From Sphingomonadales bacterium BRH_c3 (GTDB lineage: Bacteria; Pseudomonadota; Alphaproteobacteria; Sphingomonadales; Sphingomonadaceae), in NCBI GenBank assembly GCA_001515985.1, contig LOET01000115.1:1-32226 (forward strand): DNA of 32,226 nucleotides, in the 5' to 3' direction. Numbering within the stretch: the stretch's first letter is position 1; the number at the start of each line of letters is the position of its first letter. The position numbers were made by a program, and so were the translations under genes. The notes below the pieces were generated by a model, which was given only the letters and a program-made list of their open reading frames with translations, did not search any database and had not been told where the DNA came from. Positions 1 through 7,156 of this stretch are shown one piece after another.

Positions 1-95
1 GGTTTCAGGCTGGGCTGGCTGGCATTCTGTTTAGGCCCCTTGTCCGCTTTGGGCTTGCGTACTTCTCGGCTTTTCTTGCGTTGACCCTTGGCCAT
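1..95 (-). CDS. Lysine-rich small protein, 3' end cut by window edge
   Basis: Reading leftward from an ATG at 95-93, an open frame runs off the window edge after about 31 codons and begins MAKGQRKKSREVRKPKADKG. It is strongly basic, rich in Lys, Arg, Gln and Pro, with no hydrophobic segment. Short Lys-rich proteins with a similar start (MAKGQ.R..RE.RKPK) are frequent hypothetical proteins in sphingomonads; their role is not established. An upstream in-frame ATG at 116-114 exists, but the inner start gives the familiar N-terminus. It is divergent from the cold-shock-like gene across an AT-rich spacer. Confidence 0.6.
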   Translation of the reverse strand, partial: MAKGQRKKSREVRKPKADKGPKQNASQPSLK

Positions 96-199
96 GGCAT
101 TTTCCAATCGGGGCGGCATGCCCCATCGCATCTATATATGCAGTGTAGAATTGTGTCCAAACAAAACTCAGGAGAAAAGAAATAATAAATAGTAATTGG

Positions 200-227
200 T
201 TGAAAATCAGAAATAAATGATTATATA
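200..227 (+). promoter_or_regulatory. Candidate promoter of the cold-shock-like gene
   Basis: TTGAAA (200-205) lies 16 nt from TATATA (222-227); an overlapping TATATT gives an 18-nt spacer. It sits in a very AT-rich stretch, about 120-130 nt upstream of the start codon, and would leave a long leader as in cspA-type genes. Inferred by eye, with no expression data. Confidence 0.4.
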
Positions 228-237
228 TTAAAGTGCT

Positions 238-260
238 ACCAGTCGTGAACGACGGTTTTT
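238..260 (+). promoter_or_regulatory. 5'-leader hairpin followed by a T-run
   Basis: ACC-a-GTCG, tetraloop TGAA, CGAC-GGT folds into a 7-bp stem with one bulged A and is followed by TTTT. It lies directly behind the candidate promoter, so it would be at or near the mRNA 5' end. It could be an attenuator, a 5' stabilising stem-loop, or the end of a very short transcript. No plus-strand gene upstream needs a terminator here. Confidence 0.4.
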
Positions 261-357
261 AATATTGAAAAGTATTACCTCCTTTATTTTTCGCCTCTTA
301 GCACCGTGCACAAACGGCCGCTTTTGGTCGCCTGCATGTGACAAAAGGAACTTTATC

Positions 358-600
358 ATGGCCCATTTTGGCAAGATCAAATCATATGACAGCGGCAAGG
401 GTGCGGGCATGATCTCCCCTGAAAAGGGCGGCGATGCACTGCCGTTCAAGAAGTCCGACCTGCAGCAGCAGGGCCAGGAACCCAAGATCGATCAGCGCTA
501 TGGTTATGAAACCAAGCAGGTCGATGGCGGCGTAAGGCATGCTGTGAGCCTCCAGATGGAGCAGGGTCAGAAGGAACAGGCCAGCTCGCCGCGGGCCTAA
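358..600 (+). CDS. Degenerate cold-shock-domain protein
   Basis: This 80-residue protein aligns along its first 65 residues with the cold-shock domain: G-K-I-K near residue 5, a KG.G.I.PE.GG core at 14-25, and a hydrophobic strand before K-K-S-D-L. The family binds single-stranded RNA or DNA through aromatic residues in RNP1 (KGFGFI) and RNP2 (VFVHFS). Here these read KGAGMI (14-19) and LPFKKS (28-33), so most of the stacking aromatics are gone. The C-terminal tail is Gln-rich. AAAGGA seven nt before ATG 358 sets the start; the in-frame upstream codons have no Shine-Dalgarno sequence. The long AT-rich leader suggests post-transcriptional control. A role in cold shock is not shown. Confidence 0.75.
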   Translation: MAHFGKIKSYDSGKGAGMISPEKGGDALPFKKSDLQQQGQEPKIDQRYGYETKQVDGGVRHAVSLQMEQGQKEQASSPRA

Positions 601-612
601 TGTTCAACGCTC

Positions 613-642
613 GCCGGGGCCGCTGTGATCAGCGTCCCCGGC
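613..642 (+). terminator. Hairpin terminator after the cold-shock-like gene
   Basis: GCCGGGG pairs with CCCCGGC and, after one mismatch, CGCT pairs with AGCG around a 6-nt loop. The stem begins 13 nt after the stop codon. Only a weak T-rich tract follows, so it may act with Rho or simply protect the mRNA 3' end. Confidence 0.5.
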
Positions 643-688
643 TTGCCCTGTGAATCCTCTTTCATGCGCCAGTACCGGAGCCGGCATT

Positions 689-895
689 ATGGACCTTAAC
701 GAACTGCTTCATGCCCACCAAGTCGCTGCCATGCGTGCGAGCGAGGCGGTTGAGGCGGCAGAGCGCCAGACGCAGTTTGGCATTATTGCAAGCTATGCGG
801 AGCGTATCCGCGAACACCGTATGGCGAACGGCGTTCCCGATACCAGCATCCCCTTTCTCGATGGCGAAACGCCGCGATCGGAACTTGCCCCGTGA
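689..895 (+). CDS. Small conserved-type protein of unknown function
   Basis: This 68-residue protein starts at ATG 689, which has GGAG eight nt upstream; the longer in-frame version from about 650 has no such site. Residues 3-47 look like one or two amphipathic helices rich in Ala and Glu, followed by a Pro-containing tail. There is no signal peptide, Cys pair or recognised motif. Its stop overlaps the next gene by four bases (GTGA), so the two are translationally coupled. I do not recognise the family. Confidence 0.55.
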   Translation: MDLNELLHAHQVAAMRASEAVEAAERQTQFGIIASYAERIREHRMANGVPDTSIPFLDGETPRSELAP

Positions 896-1086
896 CCATC
901 ATCAAGGCCGCCAGCATCGCTGATTGGGAAGACGAGGGAGGCGCGTTGAGCGCCTTTGCGGGTGCCCTGCCGGAAGGAATCACCACGAAGCTTGTCCGTG
1001 AATACACGGTTGGGCCGTACCGCTATACCGATCTGTCCCACGCGATATCCGAACGGAACCGCCAGGCGCAATCAATGGCTGGCTGA
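892..1086 (+). CDS. Small protein of unknown function, coupled to the preceding gene
   Basis: A 64-residue frame starts with GTG at 892 inside the stop of the preceding gene. The sequence contains an acidic stretch (WEDEG) and a moderately conserved-looking middle (REYTVGPYRYTDLSHAISE). The G-P-Y-R-Y-T-DL segment has a beta-hairpin-like pattern, but this is only an impression. No membrane segment or metal-binding cluster is visible. Overlapping translation implies that the two small proteins are made together and may act together. The function is unknown. Confidence 0.5.
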   Translation: MTIIKAASIADWEDEGGALSAFAGALPEGITTKLVREYTVGPYRYTDLSHAISERNRQAQSMAG

Positions 1087-1101
1087 ACGGATTTCGAACA
1101 A

Positions 1102-1127
1102 CCATTTCCATCAGCCATTTCCATCAG
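1102..1127. repeat. 13-bp tandem duplication at the yaiI stop codon
   Basis: CCATTTCCATCAG occurs twice in a row (1102-1114 and 1115-1127). The second copy contains the TGA stop of the minus-strand yaiI-like gene, so the duplication lies at and just beyond its 3' end. It is probably a slippage product with no effect on the protein. Confidence 0.8.
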
Positions 1128-1582
1128 CGGCCCAGCTTTACCAGCACCTTGTCCAGTTCCTGCAGGAATCGTGACCGGTCGGCTTTGCTGAACGGCGGCG
1201 GACCGCCACCGGCACCATCCATTCCGGCGCGCAAATCTTCCATGATCGCGCGCGTCGCAATCGCGCCGCCAATGCTGGCGGCGTCGAACGGTTTGCCATT
1301 GTGCGCAAGCACCCTTGCGCCCGCCTTCAGGCACCGTTCGGCCAGCAGGATATCGGCGGTGATCACCACACTGCGCGCGTCGGCATGTTCGGCGATCCAG
1401 TTGTCCGCAGCATCGAAGCCGCCATCCACCACCACGCGCTTGACCCGCTCGTTATCAGGAATCCGGAACGGGCTGTTGCTGACGATCCGCACCTGCGCCT
1501 TGTGGCGAGTGGCCACGCGGTAGATTTCTTCCTTTACCGGACAGGCATCGGCGTCGACGAGAATGGTGACAGGCGCGGGCAT
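1124..1582 (-). CDS. yaiI: YaiI/YqxD family protein (UPF0178)
   Basis: The 152-residue protein matches the UPF0178 family: an N-terminal strand ending in the Asp-rich VDADACPVK motif (residues 8-16), then RIVSNSP, VVVDGGFDAAD and VVITADILLAERC, and a C-terminal ALxNGK-like segment (AHNGKPF). The acidic clusters recall PIN-like nuclease folds, but no activity has been firmly assigned to the family. The frame is open for another 58 codons upstream, yet that part is low-complexity and unlike the family. ATG 1582 gives the usual length, though its Shine-Dalgarno sequence is weak. Confidence 0.85.
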   Translation of the reverse strand: MPAPVTILVDADACPVKEEIYRVATRHKAQVRIVSNSPFRIPDNERVKRVVVDGGFDAADNWIAEHADARSVVITADILLAERCLKAGARVLAHNGKPFDAASIGGAIATRAIMEDLRAGMDGAGGGPPPFSKADRSRFLQELDKVLVKLGR

Positions 1583-1859
1583 TGCAGCAGGTTCTAGCGC
1601 CTTTGGCGGCCGATACCCAAGCTTTCCTACGCGCGCGAAATCTGGCCTAACCTGCGGCATGGAATGTTCGCAACGTGCTCCCATTATCCGCGCCCTTTGG
1701 TTGCGCGTTTGGCCGGGGGCTTTTCTTTCCTTTGGAGCGTGTTCCATGTGTTCCATCCTGTAGGATTATCTGGCTGCGCCGCGTCCGATTTCGCTGGATT
1801 TGGCGGCGCCAATCCCCATCTTGAATCAAGGAAGAAACGATAAGAGAGGAGCATCCCCC
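1583..1859. other. Divergent intergenic region
   Basis: This 277-nt spacer separates the divergent yaiI-like and HPF-like genes. A minus-strand frame extends through half of it, but its composition (Arg/Pro/Lys-rich) does not look like a protein. I found no convincing promoter pair or hairpin beyond the ribosome-binding site just before 1860. Confidence 0.4.
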
Positions 1860-2204
1860 ATGCAGTTCCAGTTCAATTCCGATTCCAGCGTGATGGGCAC
1901 AGAAAATGTCGCCGAAAGGATCGAGGCGTCGGTTCGCCACCGTCTAGAGCGGTTCGAAGATCGCCTGACCCGGCTCGAAGTCCATGTCAGTGACGAGAAC
2001 GGGCGCAAGGGCGGGGGGGATGACAAGGCCTGCACCATCGAGGCGCGCCCGCGCGGCAGCAAGCCGATCGGCGTTACTGCACATGCCGCCGATGTCGATA
2101 CTGCAGCGCGGCAGGCTGCGGGCACACTGGCCCAGCGGCTTGAGCGGCATTTCGGCAAGGCTGAACGGCACAAGCACGATCCCTCGCCCGACAAGGTGAT
2201 GTAG
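1860..2204 (+). CDS. Short HPF/RaiA-family ribosome-associated protein
   Basis: This 114-residue protein has the S30AE (HPF/RaiA) pattern: an N-terminal beta-strand (MQFQFNSD), a helix with regularly spaced Arg (ERIEASVRHRLERFEDRL), a second strand (RLEVHVSDEN), a strand with basic residues (ACTIEARPRG), and a final amphipathic helix (AARQAAGTLAQRLERHFGKA). Family members bind the 30S decoding region and silence idle ribosomes. The C-terminal dimerisation domain of long HPF is absent, so this is the short type or a divergent paralogue. AGAGGAG seven nt before the ATG sets the start. Confidence 0.75.
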   Translation: MQFQFNSDSSVMGTENVAERIEASVRHRLERFEDRLTRLEVHVSDENGRKGGGDDKACTIEARPRGSKPIGVTAHAADVDTAARQAAGTLAQRLERHFGKAERHKHDPSPDKVM

Positions 2205-2216
2205 CGCGCGTGGCGC

Positions 2217-2233
2217 CCGGGGACTTCCCCCGG
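2217..2233. terminator. GC-rich hairpin between convergent genes
   Basis: CCGGGG and CCCCGG form a perfect 6-bp stem around a 5-nt loop between the stops of two convergent genes. There is no T-tract on either strand, so it is only a possible bidirectional terminator. Confidence 0.3.
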
Positions 2234-2235
2234 AG

Positions 2236-2880
2236 CTAGATCTTGTTGCTTTGCTCAAGCTGATCGAGCAGCTCTTCGACCTGCTGCTCGATAATGGCCG
2301 AACTGTCGCCGCCGCCATAGCTCAGCAGCCCGCTGGAGAAAGTGGTGCCGAACGTGTCGGCCAGCGATTTGGTCTGCAGCACACCAGAGGCGAACTCGCG
2401 CGTGGTGAGCGATTCGAGCGGGTGAATGAAGGTGCCCCACACCAGCTCTTGCGCCACGGCATAGCGGGCATCGAGCGCGGTATCGAAATTGGCCTGGAGC
2501 AGGCGCATCAGTGCCTCTTCGGGCAGGGCTTCGGCCAGCGAGACGGGGGTGAGGATGCGCATGCGATCGTTGACCGGATCGGTCACCACCAGGATCTGCA
2601 CCTCATCGATCGCAAATTGCCAGTTGTTCGCCTGGCGCTGCGCATCGGGATCGAGCGCTTCTATCACCTCGGCGATCCGCTCAATCGCGGCGCGCCGCTC
2701 GGGCTCGATGTCAGCCGGGGCTAGGGGCGCTGCCTCTTCGCTCTGGTCCGGTGCCAGGTCCGAAAAGTCATCGAGCGGGCCGCTGTCTTGCGCTGGCGCA
2801 TTGCCCTGGCTCAATGCGGGCGCCGCCGACGCCAGCAATGCAAGGCAGGCAGCAAAAGCCAGTGATTTACGACACACCAT
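2236..2880 (-). CDS. Secreted protein of unknown function
   Basis: The 214-residue product begins with a clear signal peptide (basic VCRK, a hydrophobic stretch to about residue 20, likely cleavage after PALS). An acidic, Pro/Asp-rich linker follows to about residue 60. The mature domain has a helix (AAIERIAEVIEAL), a strand (DEVQILVVTDPVNDRMRILTPV), a helix (LMRLLQANFDTALDARYAVA) and the segment WGTFIHPLESLT. The strand-helix arrangement is loosely like YbjN/CesT-type folds, but I cannot assign the family. GGGGGA six nt upstream favours ATG 2880 over the TTG two codons earlier. It is likely periplasmic. Confidence 0.7.
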   Translation of the reverse strand: MVCRKSLAFAACLALLASAAPALSQGNAPAQDSGPLDDFSDLAPDQSEEAAPLAPADIEPERRAAIERIAEVIEALDPDAQRQANNWQFAIDEVQILVVTDPVNDRMRILTPVSLAEALPEEALMRLLQANFDTALDARYAVAQELVWGTFIHPLESLTTREFASGVLQTKSLADTFGTTFSSGLLSYGGGDSSAIIEQQVEELLDQLEQSNKI

Positions 2881-2970
2881 GATCAATCCCCCATGCTACA
2901 TGGTGCCGGGCACCAGTGGCTGGTTCGCCGGAACTGAGGGAATTGTTACGTGCCGATCGAACGGGCCAGC

Positions 2971-3777
2971 CTACTGGCCCGATGGGTCAACGAAATTGCC
3001 CGCTCCGATATTGGCATTGACCACGCCGCCGTCGATCGGGATGGTGGTGCCCACCACATAATCGCCTGCGCGGCTGAGGAGGTAGATCGCGCCAGCGGCC
3101 ATATCCTCGGTCACACCGATGCGGCCCGAAGGAATGCCCTTCTCGACCAGATCGGCATTGTCGCGCGCGGCGCGGTTCATATCCGACGGGAAGGCCCCCG
3201 GGCCGATGCCGTTGACGATGATGTTCTCCCTGGCAAGCTCTGCCGCCATCCGCCGGGTCAGGTGGATCAGCCCGGCCTTCGACGCCTGATAGGGATAGGT
3301 CGGCCAGGGGTTGGTCTTCATCCCGTCGATCGAGGCGATCATCAGCACCTTCGCCGGTCGCTCGGGCGTGGCCGCCGCCTTGAGCAGCCCGTGCAGTTTC
3401 TGGGTCAGGAAGAACGGTGTCTTGAGATTGAGATCGACCGTGCGGTGCCAGCCTGCCTCGCTGAATTCATCGAAAGGCTCACCCCATGCCGCGCCGGCAT
3501 TGTTGACCAGTATGTCGAGCTTGTCCTCACGCGCGGCGATTTCGTCGGCAAGCTGCTGGATCCCGTCCATTTGCGACAGGTCGCCCACCAGGCCGATCAC
3601 CTTGTCGCCCAGTTCCGCAGAAGTCGCGTCAACCTGCTCTTTCTTGCGCGCGACGATATAGACCCGCGCACAGCCTGCCGCGAGCAGGCCTTCGACGATC
3701 ATCTTGCCGATCCCGCGCGATCCGCCCGTGACCAGGGCAACGCGGCCATCAAGGCCAAAAAGCGATTTCAGATCCAT
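2971..3777 (-). CDS. Short-chain dehydrogenase/reductase
   Basis: This 268-residue classical SDR has the nucleotide-binding motif TGGSRGIG at 17-24, NNAG at 92-95, catalytic Ser149, Tyr163 and Lys167 (YQASK), and the late PG motif (GPGAFPSDM). Arg44 at the end of the second strand (VARKK) suggests NADP(H) preference. It resembles RhlG/FabG-like 3-ketoacyl or secondary-alcohol reductases, but the substrate cannot be assigned. It follows two acyl-CoA dehydrogenase genes on the same strand with a 14-nt gap, so it is probably the last gene of that operon and may oxidise a hydroxyacyl intermediate. Confidence 0.88.
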   Translation of the reverse strand: MDLKSLFGLDGRVALVTGGSRGIGKMIVEGLLAAGCARVYIVARKKEQVDATSAELGDKVIGLVGDLSQMDGIQQLADEIAAREDKLDILVNNAGAAWGEPFDEFSEAGWHRTVDLNLKTPFFLTQKLHGLLKAAATPERPAKVLMIASIDGMKTNPWPTYPYQASKAGLIHLTRRMAAELARENIIVNGIGPGAFPSDMNRAARDNADLVEKGIPSGRIGVTEDMAAGAIYLLSRAGDYVVGTTIPIDGGVVNANIGAGNFVDPSGQ

Positions 3778-3791
3778 GTCTTGTGTCCTTT

Positions 3792-4931
3792 TCAGTATCC
3801 GCTCAGTTCCGCTACGCGATTGGCGTGGTAATAGGCATCGCCCAGGAATTCCTGCAGCGCGCGGTCGCGCTTCATGTACAGGCCGATGTCATATTCGTCG
3901 GTCATGCCGATACCGCCGTGCATCTGCACGCCTTCACGCACCGCCAGGCCAGCAGCCTTGGCCACCTTGGCCTTGGCAACCGACGCCATCAGATCGGCCC
4001 GCTCGCTGCCCGCATCGAGCAATTGCTGGGCCTTGATCACAGCGGCGCGCGCGATCTCGACTTCGGAATAGAGATGCGCAGCGCGGTGCTGCAGGGCCTG
4101 GAATTCGCCGATCAGCCTGCCGAATTGCTTGCGTTGCTTGAGATAATCGATGGTCATGTCCATCGCGCCGCGAGCAACGCCAACACCTTCGGCTGCCGCG
4201 CCGACGCGGCCCGCCATCAGCAGCTTATTGAGTACCGCGCGTCCGCCGTCGACTTCGCCGATCACGGCATCGCCATCGAGATCGACATTGTCGAATGTGG
4301 TGTGCGTCGCCATCGAGCTGTCGACCAGCCGCACGGCATCATGGCTCATGCCTGCCGCGTCCCTGGGAACCGCGAACAGGGTAATGCCATCGGCGTCGGC
4401 ATCGCTGCCCGATGTGCGCGCGGCGACCACGATCATGTCGGCGCTCGCCCCGTGGATTACGAAGTCCTTCTTGCCCGACAGCTTGAAACCGTTGCCCGAT
4501 TTCTCCGCCTTGCAGGCAACCCGCTCTGGCCGGTGCTTGGCACCTTCGTCAATCGCGACGGCAAACACGCTATCGCCAGAGATAAGGCCGGGCAGGTAGC
4601 GTGCGCGCAGATCCGCGCTCGCTTCGCTGAGTGCGGTTGCCGCCAGAACGGAGCTGGTCAGGAAAGGCGACGGAGTGAGATTGCGGCCGATTTCTTCCAG
4701 CACGATGCCGGCTTCGACATGGCCCATGCCCAGCCCGCCATCCTCCTCGCCAACGAGAATTCCGGTGAAGCCGAGCTCGGCCATCTGCTTCCACAATTCG
4801 TGGCCGAAGCCATCCTTGCAGCCCTTGTCGCGCCAGTGGCGCAGCTGCTTGGGAATCGCGCCTTCCTCGGCCATGAACTGGCTGGCGGTTTCGGCCAGCA
4901 TCGCCTGATCTTCGTCATGATAAAGCGGCAT
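3792..4931 (-). CDS. Acyl-CoA dehydrogenase, catalytic-type partner subunit
   Basis: The 379-residue protein has the acyl-CoA dehydrogenase fold: an N-terminal helical domain, a mid beta-domain (SGKKDFVIHGASAD) and a C-terminal helical domain. It contains the FAD-contacting RKQFG near residue 267 and HGGIGMTDEYD near 338, in which Glu346 aligns with the catalytic Glu of medium-chain enzymes. The usual C-terminal GGTxE FAD motif is missing and is replaced by a GDAYYHANRVAEL-type end. The upstream neighbour has that motif but lacks R-x-FG. Such complementary pairs are known as alpha2beta2 acyl-CoA dehydrogenases in actinobacterial steroid side-chain degradation. It starts 4 nt after the neighbour's stop. 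Confidence 0.88.
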   Translation of the reverse strand: MPLYHDEDQAMLAETASQFMAEEGAIPKQLRHWRDKGCKDGFGHELWKQMAELGFTGILVGEEDGGLGMGHVEAGIVLEEIGRNLTPSPFLTSSVLAATALSEASADLRARYLPGLISGDSVFAVAIDEGAKHRPERVACKAEKSGNGFKLSGKKDFVIHGASADMIVVAARTSGSDADADGITLFAVPRDAAGMSHDAVRLVDSSMATHTTFDNVDLDGDAVIGEVDGGRAVLNKLLMAGRVGAAAEGVGVARGAMDMTIDYLKQRKQFGRLIGEFQALQHRAAHLYSEVEIARAAVIKAQQLLDAGSERADLMASVAKAKVAKAAGLAVREGVQMHGGIGMTDEYDIGLYMKRDRALQEFLGDAYYHANRVAELSGY

Positions 4932-4934
4932 GGC

Positions 4935-6125
4935 TCAGGCTCCCGGAAGGTCAAGAATGCGTTTGGAAATGACGTTCAGCATGACTTCGCTGGTGCCGCC
5001 TTCGATCGAATTGGCCTTGGTCCTCAGCCAGTTGCGTGAAGGCTTCCCGCCACCCGTTTCCTCGCTGTCCCATTCAAGGCTGCGCGAACCGCCCGCGCTC
5101 ATCATCAGTTCGTGGCGGCGCTTGTTGAGCTCGGTCCCGGCATATTTCATCATGTTGGGCTGCGCCGGATGCGCCTTGCCGACCTTGATCTCGTCAAGGA
5201 ACTTCTCGCCCATGCAGGTATAGGCCAGGGCGTCGACATCGAACATTGCCAGCTCCGCCCGCAGCATCGGATCGAGCTCGCCTGCATGGCGCTTCATCGC
5301 CGCGCCGATCGCAGCGCTGCGATCATCACCGCCCGCGCCCGAGATCATCTCGCGCTCGTGGCCGAGAAGGTATTTCGCCACGTCCCAGCCGCGGTTGATT
5401 TCGCCCACGTAGCCGGGGCAATCCTCGCCATAGCTCTTGGGCACGCTGACATCGTCAAAGAAGGTTTCGCAGAACGGGCTATTGCCGCTGATCAGCAGGA
5501 TCGGTTTGGTGGTGACACCCTGGCTTGCCATATCGAACAGCATGAAGGTGATACCCTGATACTTGTTCTCCTTGTCGGTGCGGACGAGGCAGAAAATCCA
5601 GTCAGCTTTGTCAGCATAGGAGGTCCAGATCTTCTGACCATTGACCACCCAATAGTCGCCCTTATCCTCGCCGAAGGTCTGCATCGAGACGAGGTCTGAC
5701 CCGCTGCCGGGCTCGGAATAGCCCTGGCACCAGCGGATTTCGCCGCGGGCGATTTCGTTCAGGAAACGCTGCTTCTGACCTTCGGTGCCGAAGTGAAGCA
5801 GCGCCGGGCCAAGCATCCATATGCCGAAGCTGGAGAGCGGCGGACGCGCATTGATGCGGTTCATTTCCTCGCGCAGAATTTTGGCTTCGGCAGCATTGAG
5901 CCCGGCTCCGCCGTATGCCTTGGGCCAGGCCGGTACGGTATAGCCCTTGTCACGGCAGGCCTCGAACCATGCCTTTTGCGCATCGCACTTGAAAGTGGCG
6001 CCCCGGCCGCCCCAGAAAATGTCCTCATCGCCGCGCACGGGCTGGCGCATTTCAGGGGGGCAATTCGCTTCAAGCCAGGCGCGGGTTTCCGCGCGGAAAG
6101 CTTCCAGATCGGGGGTTTCAGACAT
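4935..6125 (-). CDS. Acyl-CoA dehydrogenase, partner subunit with GGTSE motif
   Basis: This 396-residue protein is an acyl-CoA dehydrogenase by its N-terminal (FRAETRAWLEANCP), its central QGYSEPGSGSDL FAD/substrate loop and its ending (RTKANSIEGGTSEVMLNVIS), with GGTSE at about 376-380. It lacks the R-x-QFG segment found in self-sufficient family members, and the residue expected for the catalytic Glu is not obvious. Its neighbour 3792-4931 has exactly those parts. I infer an obligate heteromer. Probably the first gene of the minus-strand operon, facing the divergent SDR across a 173-nt control region. FadE26/FadE28-like proteins are the nearest families I recognise. Confidence 0.88.
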   Translation of the reverse strand: MSETPDLEAFRAETRAWLEANCPPEMRQPVRGDEDIFWGGRGATFKCDAQKAWFEACRDKGYTVPAWPKAYGGAGLNAAEAKILREEMNRINARPPLSSFGIWMLGPALLHFGTEGQKQRFLNEIARGEIRWCQGYSEPGSGSDLVSMQTFGEDKGDYWVVNGQKIWTSYADKADWIFCLVRTDKENKYQGITFMLFDMASQGVTTKPILLISGNSPFCETFFDDVSVPKSYGEDCPGYVGEINRGWDVAKYLLGHEREMISGAGGDDRSAAIGAAMKRHAGELDPMLRAELAMFDVDALAYTCMGEKFLDEIKVGKAHPAQPNMMKYAGTELNKRRHELMMSAGGSRSLEWDSEETGGGKPSRNWLRTKANSIEGGTSEVMLNVISKRILDLPGA

Positions 6126-6154
6126 GGGGCCGACTCTCCTCTCACCTCTATTGG

Positions 6155-6170
6155 TTGACGCTTACGTTAG
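6155..6170 (-). promoter_or_regulatory. Operator-like motif in the divergent control region
   Basis: TTGACGCTTACGTTAG lies 30-45 nt upstream of the acyl-CoA dehydrogenase operon start. It resembles half of the TTGACGTTTACG-type sites bound by MerR-family regulators of branched-chain acyl-CoA breakdown (LiuR-like). The second half is poor and no regulator gene is in the window. Confidence 0.25.
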
Positions 6171-6240
6171 GGTGATTCGGGTCGGGGCCGCAAGCACACT
6201 TATGATAGCCAGCCATGCCGTAGCGTCAGCAAGCGAGCCG

Positions 6241-6268
6241 TTGACGCGCGCTTGCCCGCGCCTAAGCT
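6241..6268 (+). promoter_or_regulatory. Candidate promoter for the SDR-MFS arm
   Basis: TTGACG (6241-6246) and TAAGCT (6263-6268) are 16 nt apart and end 30 nt before the start codon of the plus-strand SDR gene. The -35 box is strong and the -10 box moderate. Confidence 0.4.
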
Positions 6269-6298
6269 GGTTTCAAAATGAAATGGGAGAGATGTGGC

Positions 6299-7156
6299 AT
6301 GCGATTCTCTAACAAGACCGTGGTGATTACCGGCGCGGCCTCGGGCATTGGCGAGGAGGCGGCCAGGCTTTTCGCGCGTGAAGGCGCTATCGTGATCGCC
6401 AGCGACATCGATGAAGCGAACGGGCAGCGGGTGGCAGATGCAGCTCAAGGTGACGTGCGCTTCAGGCGCTGTGATGTGTGCAAACCTGCGGAGATCAAGG
6501 CGCTGATGGATGATGCTGCCGCCGAGACTGGCGGGATCGACGTGCTGTTCAACAATGCTGGCGCAGGCGGGGCCCGTCCGCCGATTCACGAGATCGAGCC
6601 CGACGAATGGGACAGCACCATGGACCTGTTATTGCGCTCGGTCGCAATGGGCATCCGCTATGCCGTGCCGCATATGAAGGGGCGGCCGGGTGCCTCGATC
6701 GTCAATGTATCCAGCGTTGCTGCAGTTGGGCCGGGCTATGCCCCAACTGCCTATTCGGTGGCCAAGGCGGGCGTGCTTCACCTGACCAAGATGGCGGCTG
6801 CCGATCTGGCGCAATTCGGAATTCGCGTGAACGCGATCCAGCCCGGTTTCATCATGACCAATATCTTCACCCGCAATCTCGAAGTGTCTGAGGAACAGAA
6901 AGTACTGGCCAAGGATGCGTTGCGGCAGATGAGTTCGAACGCGCAGCCGGTTTCGCGCAGCGGCGAGGCGCGCGACATTGCCGAGGCATGCGCCTATCTC
7001 GCCAGCGAGGCAGGGAGCTTCCTGAACGGCACCTCGCTTCTGGTTGACGGCGGTTTGACGCTCGGCCCGCGCTACAGCTGGGACCCGGAGGAACCGGGCG
7101 TCTATGACCCGCTCGAAACCATGGAAGAGCAAGCCCGGCAGAACAGCGCGGTATGA
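6299..7156 (+). CDS. Short-chain dehydrogenase/reductase, NAD-type
   Basis: The 285-residue classical SDR has TGAASGIG at 11-18, NNAG at 85-88, Ser139, Tyr152 and Lys156 (YSVAK). Asp36 at the end of the second strand (ASDID) predicts NAD(H). A longer C-terminal tail, rich in Pro and Glu, extends past the usual DGG end. GGGAGA upstream supports ATG 6299; an earlier ATG at 6278 is in frame but has no ribosome-binding site. Its stop overlaps the transporter's start by four bases (ATGA). The context suggests oxidation of a hydroxyl group on an imported or activated compound. The substrate is unknown. Confidence 0.88.
   Translation: MRFSNKTVVITGAASGIGEEAARLFAREGAIVIASDIDEANGQRVADAAQGDVRFRRCDVCKPAEIKALMDDAAAETGGIDVLFNNAGAGGARPPIHEIEPDEWDSTMDLLLRSVAMGIRYAVPHMKGRPGASIVNVSSVAAVGPGYAPTAYSVAKAGVLHLTKMAAADLAQFGIRVNAIQPGFIMTNIFTRNLEVSEEQKVLAKDALRQMSSNAQPVSRSGEARDIAEACAYLASEAGSFLNGTSLLVDGGLTLGPRYSWDPEEPGVYDPLETMEEQARQNSAV

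Noticed and set aside
265..357. Upstream extension of the cold-shock-like gene by 31 codons
   Set aside because: It would be translated from the AT-rich leader without a ribosome-binding site, and the family pattern begins at ATG 358.
2950..3831. Long plus-strand frame opposite the SDR gene (and similar ones opposite the acyl-CoA dehydrogenases, e.g. 3783-5039)
   Set aside because: The SDR and acyl-CoA dehydrogenase motifs are on the minus strand; the opposing frames are His/Arg-rich shadows of GC-rich codon use.
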